64,000 bases of DNA from Epichloe hybrida (Eukaryota; Ascomycota; Sordariomycetes; Hypocreales; Clavicipitaceae): positions 62,001 to 126,000 of the forward strand of contig JAFEKR010000061.1 in the NCBI GenBank assembly GCA_019022495.1. Reading direction: 5' to 3'. A program made the translations under genes and the position numbers. Of this stretch, positions 46,997 through 56,299 are shown in pieces. The notes below the pieces were generated by a model, which was given only the letters and a program-made list of their open reading frames with translations, had not been told where the DNA came from and did not search any database. The stretch's first letter is position 1. Every line of letters starts with the position of its first letter.

Positions 46997-47106
46997 ATCT
47001 ATCACTGCGGTCCCTTTCATCCGTATTTTAATTGTCACACTGGCTCAGTATCGCCAGGAAGCACGATGTCTTCACAAATCCGATGCGTTGGCCACAACCA
47101 ATGAGC
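46997..47106 (+). repeat. 110-bp dispersed repeat, copy 2
   Basis: Gap-free match in length and order to 6381-6490, here in a less mutated form. Flanked by 12-bp direct repeats AACATATCTAGG that could be target duplications or part of a larger unit. Confidence 0.75.
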
Positions 47107-47184
47107 AAAATAAAATAAAATTCAATAACATATCTAGGGATGTCAATGTCATGTACGAAACTTTCTCTTGCCTCGAGCCCACGC

Positions 47185-47334
47185 TACCAGTGTGGTGATG
47201 ACCAGTCGAGGCCAGAGCTCGAGGCCTTCTAGAATCGTGATTTATCTACCAGCGTTCCGTTAAGGATCCATTCTAGGCTGAATCGGATCCTTGCTACCAC
47301 AAGGGTAGCACCGCTGGGTAGTCCACACTTGGTA
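47185..47334. repeat. Nested inverted repeats (cloverleaf-like)
   Basis: Outer arms 47185-47195 with 47323-47334, middle arms 47246-47254 with 47312-47321, and two inner hairpins: 47262-47269 with 47285-47292 (AAGGATCC), and 47293-47298 with 47304-47309 (GCTACC). Outer and middle pairs each have a one-base bulge. It could be a foldback element or a structured RNA; it does not look like a tRNA. Confidence 0.6.
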
Positions 47335-47623
47335 AACTAGCTTTGATGCATTGTCACTCGTGGATACTTACGACACAAATGATCCAATTGCTACAATTGG
47401 ACACAAAGGCGATTAAAGACCCCGAAATCCTTCGCTTGAGGACTCCTCTTACAGAGCGAAGCAAATAATACAAGCATATTGACTCGTCGCACCTACAACC
47501 CATGCCATCGATGGAAATGCCGAGACGCCGCGCTAGGAATTGAACACAAGCCTGAAGAGTAACTCCGTTCCTGAACCAGGGAACACTGGTTTCCGAGTTA
47601 ATGGTTACCGAGCAGGGTGGTAC

Positions 47624-49239
47624 TTAGTCTCCAGTGTGCTGGAACAGCGGCGAGATCGATTCGCCGTAATGGTTGCGCCGAATAGCCTCTGAAAGAAGGA
47701 AGGACAAATCAAGGACAACAAGCTTGTTAATGTTCCTGGCTCGGTCTTGATTGATTGGGAAGCTGTTCGTAACAAGAATTGTGTCAATGCACTCGCATGC
47801 TTCAAGTTGCTCTAGACAGTCTTCACCGAAAACGCCATGGGTCGCAATGCAATACACTTTTTTTGCCCCTCCTTTCTTGACAACAGTTTCTGCGGCAGCA
47901 ATCCACGAACCCGGCTTATCGATCATGTCGTCTACGATAAACACGGTACGATTTCTGACGTTTCCGACAAGTGTTATCATGTGCTCGGCTTTTGCATCTT
48001 GGAATGCGTTGTCCTCTTCGTCAGAACTGGCAACTGGGTCTCCCCCTCCACCCAAGGCTTGTCCCTCTGGAACAAGAAAAGATGAGGCAAGGGACATGGT
48101 GGTTGAATCGTCCTCGTGCAGACTGTTTCCTGTCGTAGACATGGCTGGAGACGGAAAGTCGTCTTCCACAACATGACCGCGGACCAATCGACCGTGGATC
48201 ACCTCGTGGGCTCGACAGTCATCATATAGTTGATCTTGATTGATTGGAAAATCTGGATTTTTGCGAGAGCCGGTCGACTTCTCATCACTCACTGTGTTGG
48301 ATCTGGACTTCATCGCCGTTGCCGAGGCGTCTGTCTGGCGAGTAGGAGAGCCGCTCGAATCCACTAATCGTCGGGTCCTCGATGGTGCAGTTTGATGTTT
48401 TGTAACATTCTGATCACCTGCTGGCGCATATTTACTACACCCCGAAGAATGTTCAAGTTCAGGTTGTCGGTCGACACCATCCAAATGATTCATTATCATG
48501 CTTCCCGTCATATTTGTGCCACGTTTCCGGTCGGTTGTGACCATGCCAAAGTTCAGCTTCAACGCATCAGCTAGAGAGGTGACTCGTTTGGTACCTCCAG
48601 CATTTTTGGACACCACCACGGCTTCTCGCCAGTTGTGAACGTTACGACGGATCCATTTGGCTATGATAGGCTCGGCATGAAGATTGTCGACCGGACATTT
48701 GAAAAAGCCTTGCATTTGGGAAGCATGCAAGTCGACAGTGATCACATGCTTGACCCCTGCCACGCCAAGAAGGTTGGCGAGCATTCTGGCGGTAATGGCA
48801 CCTCTATGAGCTTTCTTCTTAGATTGTCGACTGTACGGGAAGTAAGGCAGAACAGCTGCGTCTAGATCAGCTAGGATGTTGGGAGGGAATTTCAAAAGTA
48901 CTAACCTGTGATCTTGTTTGCCGAGCCGCCCTTGCAGGCCGATATCATGATAAGCAGCTCCATAATGGAATCATTGATCTTCGGACTTCCCGACTGAACG
49001 ACGAACACGTCTTTTTCTCGTACACTCGTCAGGATCCTGACACTTGTCTCGCCCTTGGACGTGTTAGCCGGAATCGGCATGTGCGGTTGACGGGTTGCGT
49101 AAGGAAGCACGAGCTATGGGAAGCTCACATTGGAGAATTGTGTCAGTTCCGCGTCAGCGGGTGTCATGCCGAGGTTCTCACATATCTGCCCGGTGAGAAC
49201 TGGGCACGAATTGCCGGCGAAAATTAGTGTGTTGCGCAT
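47624..49239 (-). CDS. PRS5: Ribose-phosphate pyrophosphokinase, Prs5-like with large insertion
   Basis: Subunit of PRPP synthase, supplying PRPP for nucleotide, His and Trp synthesis. Three exons, 49239-49129, 49053-48906 and 48855-47624, give 1491 nt (496 aa). Exon 1 has MRNTLIFAGNSCPVL; the first junction restores FSNGETSVRI. Others are YFPYSRQSKKKAHRGAITAR and VDLHASQMQGFFKCPVDNL. The PRPP loop reads VFIVDDMIDKPGSW, not the DDxxDTxGT of clearly catalytic subunits. Between about residues 220 and 370 there is a long Ser/Asp-rich insertion with no counterpart in short Prs proteins, as in yeast Prs5. A role as a non-catalytic or regulatory partner is inferred. Confidence 0.92.
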
Positions 49240-49853
49240 TGTGTTAAAATGGCACAATGTATGAGTGATAGAAGAAAGACGTGGTCCTTGGATGGCTTTT
49301 TTTTTCGTCTAGTTTAATTTAACGTGGTCTCCTTGGGGGTGGACTACAGTGTGAACTACCAAACCAATGCACCCACGGCCATCCAGCAAGTACCTACCTG
49401 GGTGTGCCGACTTATATCTACTCATCTGAGAAGGTAGGAGCTACCTGCCCAGGTGCCTGGCCGCGGGGCCAGACAGTGCACAAACTGTGATATCCACTAG
49501 AACCCAACCATTACGGTGCCGCACCTGTTTTTCTGAGCCCCATCACCCGGGTCTACCTAACCTGATGTTCAGTCAGTCGTTCAGAGACCCACCCAATTTC
49601 ACCAAACTCGGATCAAACTGCAAACAAAAGGGTAGGTTGATACTCTCGCGACACAATTAAGCGACGAAAGCTGATATCAAGATCGGGCAGACTCAACATA
49701 ACAAGCTGCTTAGTTCTCTGATGCTGATGTCTCAGGTCAGCTTCATTTATGATACAGTGGGTCTAAGGTAATTCCGAAAATTATCTGTTCGCGGGCGGTG
49801 TTTTCGAAATTACCTGAACCAACCCACTGTAAGTCGTAGTTGAATGCCTCGAG
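49240..49853. promoter_or_regulatory. Divergent promoter region PRS5 / Asteroid-like gene
   Basis: 614 bp between two start codons. It has CCTACCTGGG and CTACCTGCCCAGGTG motifs (about 49390-49460) and a MITE copy at 49755-49829 that ends 24 bp before the Asteroid-like ATG. Confidence 0.6.
49755..49829. mobile_element. 75-bp MITE, copy B
   Basis: Starts CAGTGGGTCTAAGGTAATTC and ends with the inverted AACCCACTG. Flanked by TA on both sides (49753-49754 and 49830-49831), as expected for a Tc1/mariner-type target. Same length as, and related to, 8432-8506. Confidence 0.85.
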
Positions 49854-51695
49854 ATGGGCGTATCTCACCTCTATACGACTCTTCGACCTTTCACAAATTT
49901 GGATATACTCGATGGCCATGTTACTATAGATGGCCCAGCTCTAGCCTATCATGTCCTGCACGTATGCAGGGCCAATGGTGTCGATCTGCCTTCTTATTGT
50001 CTTCTTGGTCGTGTCGTTATATCTTGGCTTGACCAATTAGTCCTGCATGGCATATCTATGTACGTCGAGGCTCAATGACATACACGCCGCTACAACTTGG
50101 AGGGCTGCTATGTTGAATATCCTTTCCATCTAACTGTTCCCATCAGCAGATGTATATACTTCGATGGATATCTTCCTGAATCGAAGTTGGAAGTCCGCAT
50201 CGGCCGGATGAAGAGGCTCGCCACTCAACTGAGCAATGTATATGGATCGACGATACAGGGATGTCCCGCATCGTACTTGGTTCAAGAAAGCAGAGAACCT
50301 GATCTTGATTTCTTCAAGGTCGATGCCCAAGACTCAAGGACGCTGATTGATCCTTGTTTTCTAGTGCCTGCCATTATTGATGCTTTGAGAAAGCACAAAT
50401 CATATAAGAGCATTACTCAGCTTATCCCTGGTGAAGCTGATCACTTTTGCGCTGGGGACGTTTGCGAGCGAGGTGGCACTATCCTTACATCAGATTCTGA
50501 CTTGCTGGTACATAATCTCAAGCATGGTCGAGTTGCCTTCTTCCGAGACTTGGGGCAGGATCATATGTCCAGAATAACATTCACAAATTTTAAACCTAAG
50601 AGAATATTCGAAACAATTGGCTTAAGATATCCAGAAAAAGCACTTCAGCTGGCATATGAGCGCCGGCTATCTCCACATGCGAGCCTTTCACAAATTGTTC
50701 TCAAAGCCTCGAGGCCCTTATTACAGTCTGCGACCTACCTCAGTTTCCAAGAGAAGTTTGCCTCATTAGAGATATCGAACCTTCTGGAGAGGGGCGGGTT
50801 CACGTTGCCATCTCTCAATTCTTCAGACCCTAGAATTTCAGAGATGGTCATCGCCTTTTATCTACTTCGCCAAAGGAGATCGGATCATTCACCAATCAGG
50901 ATGTTTTTGCCGCCATTAATGGAATGCCCGGTGCTCAAAAGTGCGTGGGACCCCAGCACTCCTATACGTCAATTGGCATATTCTTTCGCGAGCTATTTCA
51001 CGACTTCTAGAGATGATGTCAGCGTTCATGAGTTTAGACGTGTCCAAACCATCTCATCTTCAGGAAGAGAGGTACGACCAGTATCATTTAGTCTAGCCAA
51101 ACGTCGCGTTGGAGACATTATGTCGCATATGCAAGAAATGAAAGGTTTCTACGACTATAGCGATCATAGATTTTGGATTGCCCTAGGAATGGCATTGGAG
51201 ATATCAGAGTCCCAACGACAAGGCAGAACATCAGTCGTACCTACAATCTACGAAAGATTTCGAAGTCCGGGACCAGTTAGCCCGGGTACTCATGTTGCTT
51301 GGGCTGATGTTCATATATTTGCGCAGATTCAAGGGATACTTTACTCTTTTCGAATTTTGCAACAAGTCCTGACCTATTTTGGTCATCAACATCTGGAACA
51401 CGAGCTTATAGATGTTGATGAGATCCGCGGCTTGCTATCACAACTAACACCTCTGGCACAGTTCCCCGGCGTCCATGACACTTTCGGAATGATGCAAGAA
51501 CTTTGCCAAAGTGAAGTACTCAGAACCCTGATAGACTCAGTTGCCACGACTCGAGCTGGGGACGCGCGGAATGATAGTGTTGTTTCTCACCTAGAAAATG
51601 AGGCACTCGACGAAAAACCCTCCGTTGACTGTGTTGCGTCAGATAGCAGGGCGCTCTACAAAAATAATATGTTTAGCTCGCTATTGATTGAATAA
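49854..51695 (+). CDS. Asteroid-like XPG/FEN1-fold protein
   Basis: Two exons, 49854-50059 and 50150-51695, give 1752 nt (583 aa). The N terminus MGVSHLYTTLRPF with VTIDGPALAYHVL matches the N-terminal XPG domain. The internal XPG motif retains acidic residues: PGEADHFCA and LTSDSDLLVH. The roughly 350-residue C-terminal region is helical and has no motif I recognise. Fly Asteroid and human ASTE1 are relatives; ASTE1 has structure-specific DNA nuclease activity linked to DNA-end protection. Nuclease activity here is inferred from the preserved acidic positions. Confidence 0.85.
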
Positions 51696-51910
51696 AGGAT
51701 TTAGTAATTTCATGATGTTGGATAACATACACGACAACAGACAACTTGAGCATTACCTAATGTATCTATGTCATCTCCATATACACGATATGATACTCTC
51801 ACAGACGACTTATTGCCTCAACATGTAATAAAGACATCAATTTTACTGATATTATCACACTTATGAAGAATAAATTAATGATCATTCAAAACTGCGGCCA
51901 GAGTTCTTCA
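51696..51910. other. Short convergent intergenic
   Basis: 215 bp between the stop codons of the Asteroid-like and Cid1-like genes, AT-rich. Nothing recognised. Confidence 0.5.
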
Positions 51911-54900
51911 TCACCCATGTAGTTCTTCAAGGAGCTTCTCAAATGAGTCCGGGTCATCCTTTGTTTTCGTCACATCACTCAACAAATCCTCACTCCAGCC
52001 CCTATCGTTGCTTGTCCGAATGAGTTTCCAAGCTCGCCTGAACTCATCGCGTATTGACACGATACCGTTGTGTGTAACAGTTCGGGCAACGTTGTGGTCG
52101 AGCTCAAAGGGATCTTCAATGGCCAATAGATATCGAAGCCTGACTTCTTTGACACGAGTAGGTTTGTCGCTTTGTGTTGAAGCTTTGCTCGGTATGGCAT
52201 CGTGACCTTCAAAGACTGTTTTGGCTCCAGTCCAGCCCTTCTCCTGTTTTGTTAAGAGGCCCCCTTGCGTTCGTAGGCTAAGCACATCTCGTCCCCAGTC
52301 AAATCCTCTGCCCATTCCATAACCCATCAACCCACTCTGGGCGAAGTACTCAAAAAAACCTCGAATTAAGTGACCTATTGTCTCTGTGTTATGTGTCAGT
52401 TGATGGTTGGCCGCGAGACGCCTGATCTCGTGCTCGTCCTGCCAAAATTGCACGTTATAGCCACGAAAGTTTGCACCGCTTTGATATCGACCAGATGGTT
52501 CAACTTCGCTTATTGAAGGTACCAGTTGCTGGAGATTCGGGCATACAAAAGGGTTTGAAACGTTAACGAGGTAGTGAAGTACCATGAGAACGAATCCATA
52601 GCTACTCAACGTGCCACGATAACTAGAATTGATACCGCGGACTTTTGCCCATCTTTTGATGAATAAAACCATGGGCCGAACGCGCGGGTCGGTAAGTGAA
52701 TAGCAACGAAGTAACTTGGTATTCTGAAGCGCCAAATGAGCTGAGAAGTTGATATCACACTGAACGCCGACACCACTGGTTGGAAACTCCAAGGGGTCTC
52801 TGAACTTGTCGCGCGGCTGATTGATTGCCAGTTTGCGGGGGTCCGACAACAGCCGAATCGTGGAAAGTATCGGCAATGAACCCTTGGTCATTGCAGTTCT
52901 GAAAGCGACGTGGCCTTGGTTTGTGGTTACTTTGACAAGGGGCATCCTCAGCAGTCGAATGTACTCGCTGATATCTCTTGTGAGGTGTTGATCATACACT
53001 TGATGGTCGATTGCTCGCTCGAGTTCACGAGCCAGGTGCAGGCATTTGTGTTTTTGACCAAGCTCTTCTAAACCAATATTGTGCTGCGAAGAAGCATTTT
53101 CACGGGAAAGCACACTACGAATGGTTTCGTCTTGTATTCCCGAGATATATGCTAGAACAAATTGCTGCACTGCCGGCATAGATTCATCGAGGCCTAGCCC
53201 ACCAAGTTTGCGCATAATGCTGTATGCTCTGGAGTGATACTTTGTGGGGGTCTCGTTTGGATCCTGTGCCAACCGCATGAGTTGGATAGCTGGTTGAGTT
53301 TTCAACCGCTCGAGGGCAGATTGAAGTTCTTTATTATAGCCAAGAGGATCGTCCCCGTAATTTGACTTATTTTGAATTTCCACCCAGCTTTTTATTGCTT
53401 GGTGGACTCCATCGGCGGAGTCATGAAAAGCATCTTTTGCCAGGAAGTGTTCCCAATCTAGTAGAACTTGCTCACCTTCAATCTGGGTGAAGACACCTGC
53501 AAGTGATCTGTTAAGTGAGCCTGTTGCAGGGCTTCGGAACGAGAGAGACAAGCGAGATTCCAACTGCCGCCGGAGCAGATCATCATGCAGCCCTTGCACA
53601 GATGCTTGGCAAACATGATTGAGAAGAGCCCAGTCTGAGCTGCTGAACTCGCGATGGTTGGACAGTGTTATATCGCGACCCCCAGCCCTCCTTAAAACTC
53701 TCTTGGATAAGCCGAAATATGCTGTCAGGGAGCTATTGGCATTTTGTTTTAGCTCAAATTGTTTAATCCCACTGTGAGCCTGGCCGTTGTTTAACTGAGA
53801 CCTTGCGCAGGCAGAGGACTCAACCACAACCTCCAATGCGTTCGCATCATTTACTTCATCGACCTGACCCCTCAAGTCCTGAAATTGGTCTTCTAGTCCG
53901 TCTCCCAGATCTAAGTCAGCACCACTCTCCCACTTCGCACGCTCGGCGAGCAGTGCATGGCGGAGATCGTCGGAGGGGTTTTCACAGAGTTTAATGATAG
54001 GAACTCTAGTGCGGCTCAGTAGCCGTGCGCCGTATCCAGCCTCCAATAATCCCTTTTCTATCATTCGAGGGATAGGGGAGCCAGGCGAGTCTGGTTGAGT
54101 TTTTGAAAGAGGTGAAAAAAGCCCAAGGTCCATGTCCGAGGACTGGGTGGCGAAGCCAGATGAAAGGCTTCCGAAACACTTCAGCTCAATGGAAGCACTG
54201 GGAAAGCTTGATGAAATATTAATGCGGCGTTCGTAATCAGCAATGACCTGCTGACAAATGGCCTCAATTCTTTGTCTAAATTCCTCTTTCTGGGCGATCT
54301 CGTGGCGATCTATTTCAGAGCCGCTGACAACCTCGTGGCAAAGTTTATCCAGCAGAGCAGCTTGATCAATGATTTCTGTAGGACCTGTGTACTGTCGATG
54401 ACTATATTGAAGAGAAGTGGTTGGGAAGTAGTGAGCTGTTTGGGGTGCCAGGGAGTGCTCTTGGCGCCAGTTCGAGTGGCGAGAAGTGTTTGTGGGTGTT
54501 TCTATAAGCCTCGGAGGCGGGGCAGTAGCAACATTGTACCAAGCTGTGCTTCGTGTATTCATTTCTGACCGGTATTCAGATGGTTGGCGCTCGCCACGGA
54601 CACCGTTCGGATGTACACCCCTCCGTAAATGGAGAGGGTGAGAAGCAGATCTACTGTGCTGTAGATCAGGCTGTTGCAACGTATGGTCTTGGTTCCACTG
54701 TGAAGCCATGGCCATAGAAAGTTCGGTGCTCATTTGGCGTCTCTGAGCCTGATTTGGGCGCCGCTTGCTACTTTTTGGAGGATGAGTTCCATGTTGTGGC
54801 CGAGGATTACATTGGTGAGATTGCTCGGGTAATGCATCACCATTCCAGTATCCGAGAGAGCCTGGTGATCCTGCCAAGTTTTGATGGGTTTCCTGGAAGA

Positions 54901-55000
54901 ATTGGGCTGCTTCATTTTGTGGCGTTTGATTAGTGAATATCAGGCCTCGAAGACGATCTTCGAGCTCAGACTCAGATTCAGCACCACCACTTGGCATCAT
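51911..55000 (-). CDS. Cid1-type non-canonical poly(A)/poly(U) polymerase with large internal insertion
   Basis: Single exon, 1029 aa. Residues 1-210 are low-complexity and Gln/Ser/His-rich. The nucleotidyltransferase core begins near 220; FGSLSSGFATQSSDMDLGL (about 274-292) is the GS...DxD motif. VPIIKLCENP follows at about 333. The third catalytic Asp is in GVGVQCDINFSAHL, about residue 747. PAP-associated domain: LTDPRVRPMVLFIKRWAKVR, then GTLSSYGFVLMVLHYLVN, and later GYNVQFWQDE. About 400 residues therefore separate parts of the fold that are adjacent in Cid1. The insertion is mostly helical. Catalytic residues are intact, so adding A or U to RNA 3' ends is expected; which nucleotide is unknown. 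Confidence 0.88.
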   Translation of the reverse strand: MMPSGGAESESELEDRLRGLIFTNQTPQNEAAQFFQETHQNLAGSPGSLGYWNGDALPEQSHQCNPRPQHGTHPPKSSKRRPNQAQRRQMSTELSMAMASQWNQDHTLQQPDLQHSRSASHPLHLRRGVHPNGVRGERQPSEYRSEMNTRSTAWYNVATAPPPRLIETPTNTSRHSNWRQEHSLAPQTAHYFPTTSLQYSHRQYTGPTEIIDQAALLDKLCHEVVSGSEIDRHEIAQKEEFRQRIEAICQQVIADYERRINISSSFPSASIELKCFGSLSSGFATQSSDMDLGLFSPLSKTQPDSPGSPIPRMIEKGLLEAGYGARLLSRTRVPIIKLCENPSDDLRHALLAERAKWESGADLDLGDGLEDQFQDLRGQVDEVNDANALEVVVESSACARSQLNNGQAHSGIKQFELKQNANSSLTAYFGLSKRVLRRAGGRDITLSNHREFSSSDWALLNHVCQASVQGLHDDLLRRQLESRLSLSFRSPATGSLNRSLAGVFTQIEGEQVLLDWEHFLAKDAFHDSADGVHQAIKSWVEIQNKSNYGDDPLGYNKELQSALERLKTQPAIQLMRLAQDPNETPTKYHSRAYSIMRKLGGLGLDESMPAVQQFVLAYISGIQDETIRSVLSRENASSQHNIGLEELGQKHKCLHLARELERAIDHQVYDQHLTRDISEYIRLLRMPLVKVTTNQGHVAFRTAMTKGSLPILSTIRLLSDPRKLAINQPRDKFRDPLEFPTSGVGVQCDINFSAHLALQNTKLLRCYSLTDPRVRPMVLFIKRWAKVRGINSSYRGTLSSYGFVLMVLHYLVNVSNPFVCPNLQQLVPSISEVEPSGRYQSGANFRGYNVQFWQDEHEIRRLAANHQLTHNTETIGHLIRGFFEYFAQSGLMGYGMGRGFDWGRDVLSLRTQGGLLTKQEKGWTGAKTVFEGHDAIPSKASTQSDKPTRVKEVRLRYLLAIEDPFELDHNVARTVTHNGIVSIRDEFRRAWKLIRTSNDRGWSEDLLSDVTKTKDDPDSFEKLLEELHG

Positions 55001-55721
55001 GTGAAATTGGTGCGCCTATCAGGCTGGTGGCGAGATCCAACGGTTTTCGCGATAGTGGGGATAATGCTGCGACAGATAGAAACGCAGAAGTCGAACGTGT
55101 AAGATTGGACAGTGGCAAAGTAATGAGATCAGGCCAAATATTGGCGAACACTCAACGATGTGGAAGCACATTGACGACGCGCGCCTCAACTTGTCTTGTC
55201 CAACTCCACCACCGGGCGGGCCTCCTTGTGTCGGTCGATGCAGGCCTTGAACTCCTCTACCGTCGAGCTGAACAAAACAAAAGCATCAGACTGGGTAGGA
55301 ACTGTGTCATAGGAATAAGTTAGGCTCTAGCAGAAAAAGTAGAAAAAGTAATCAGGATGAACATTGCTCTACGAGCACCGACCCGACACTTATGTAATTC
55401 TTCCTAGCCGTCGACCCGGTGCACGCATGCGCAAGTGGATCGATGGAGGCCACTGTCTGACAGGCCAAATGAGCGCTTTCATGTAGTCAACACATGCATG
55501 CGCAACATCTTCACTCATCACTGAAATCGTACTCTGTACCCAATTAGTTAATGAAAGCGCAAAGAATTCATGTGGTCCAGTGTTCCAGTGGCCTAGTGTA
55601 CATCTATCAGAACGTTGACACCCGGCATTCACCAACTGGATTGAAGCTTGGAGGAGTATGTACGGATCCGTAGGTCTCCACATACTTGCCTGATTCTGTG
55701 GTACGCTACGCTGGGCCAAAC
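55001..55721. other. Intergenic upstream of Cid1-like gene, possible small orphan exon
   Basis: A minus-strand frame from about 55325 to 55186 (SDAFVLFSSTVEEFKACIDR, then PVVELDKTS and stop) follows an AG acceptor-like site. It resembles part of a small fold of SBDS/Rtc3 type but no first exon was found, so it may be a gene remnant. A longer frame, 55390-55896, runs into the LTR and is not accepted. Confidence 0.35.
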
Positions 55722-55983
55722 TATCGCTATGTGGCACGTGACTTTGGGCAAAGATGTGATCAGAAGGGATAATTGAAGGCAGAAGAAGTGATTGAATTGA
55801 TCTGATTCTATTGTACAAATGGAAGGGCAAAAGCTCCTCTTTTATAGAGAGAGTAGCCGTAGTAAACTTGTATGCTTCTTTTCTAAGATTACACATTTAT
55901 TTAAGGTGCAGTTTCAGCTTCCCTGATACGTTCGTACGCGCATAACGCGTACAATTAGTCATATTACCCGCTGCTAGGCAACA
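55722..55983 (-). repeat. 3' LTR of copia element B
   Basis: 262 bp; starts TATCGCTATGTGGCACGTG on the plus strand and ends GCTAGGCAACA. Contains the palindrome GTACGCGCATAACGCGTAC. A G-rich polypurine-like tract (minus-strand TTAGGGGGTG) touches its inner edge at 55984-55993. Confidence 0.93.
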
Positions 55984-56299
55984 CACCCCCTAATTAGTGT
56001 TAAGGCCATTAAGACTACTAATTATCACATTAACTAGCGGATGTGTGGTGTTATTGTTATAGGCAAAGCTAATGTAAGGTTAAAGTAAGCTTTCTTACTT
56101 TTGCTCCCTTGCTCCCTTTCTCTAAAGGCTTTTCTAATATAATATTTATAGGCTTCCTTTTCTTACCTTTATAACGCACTTTCTATTAACTATCCTTATG
56201 TTTTAATTAATATATCTCTTTATATAGTAAAATAAGCTAAGAAGAAGGCTTGCTTCTAGGAAGGCTTAACTACTCCTAAGCGTAAGCTCTATATTACTT

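Larger units (their letters stand above)
46773..47623. other. Intergenic between convergent SDR and PRS5 genes, repeat-bearing
   Basis: 850 bp containing a dispersed repeat (46997-47106) and a nested foldback (47185-47334). A 12-bp direct repeat AACATATCTAGG (46968-46979 and 47127-47138) brackets the first. No coding sequence. Confidence 0.65.

Noticed and set aside
47185..47334. Cloverleaf considered as a tRNA gene
   Set aside because: Stem lengths, loop contents and A/B box positions do not fit a tRNA.
28638..55000. Gene-dense arm considered as a biosynthetic or defence cluster
   Set aside because: Genes are unrelated housekeeping functions in mixed orientation, with no core biosynthetic enzyme, NLR or toxin-antitoxin-like pair.
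55390..55896. 168-codon minus-strand open frame
   Set aside because: Its first part lies inside the retrotransposon LTR and the rest has no recognisable domain; likely chance readthrough.
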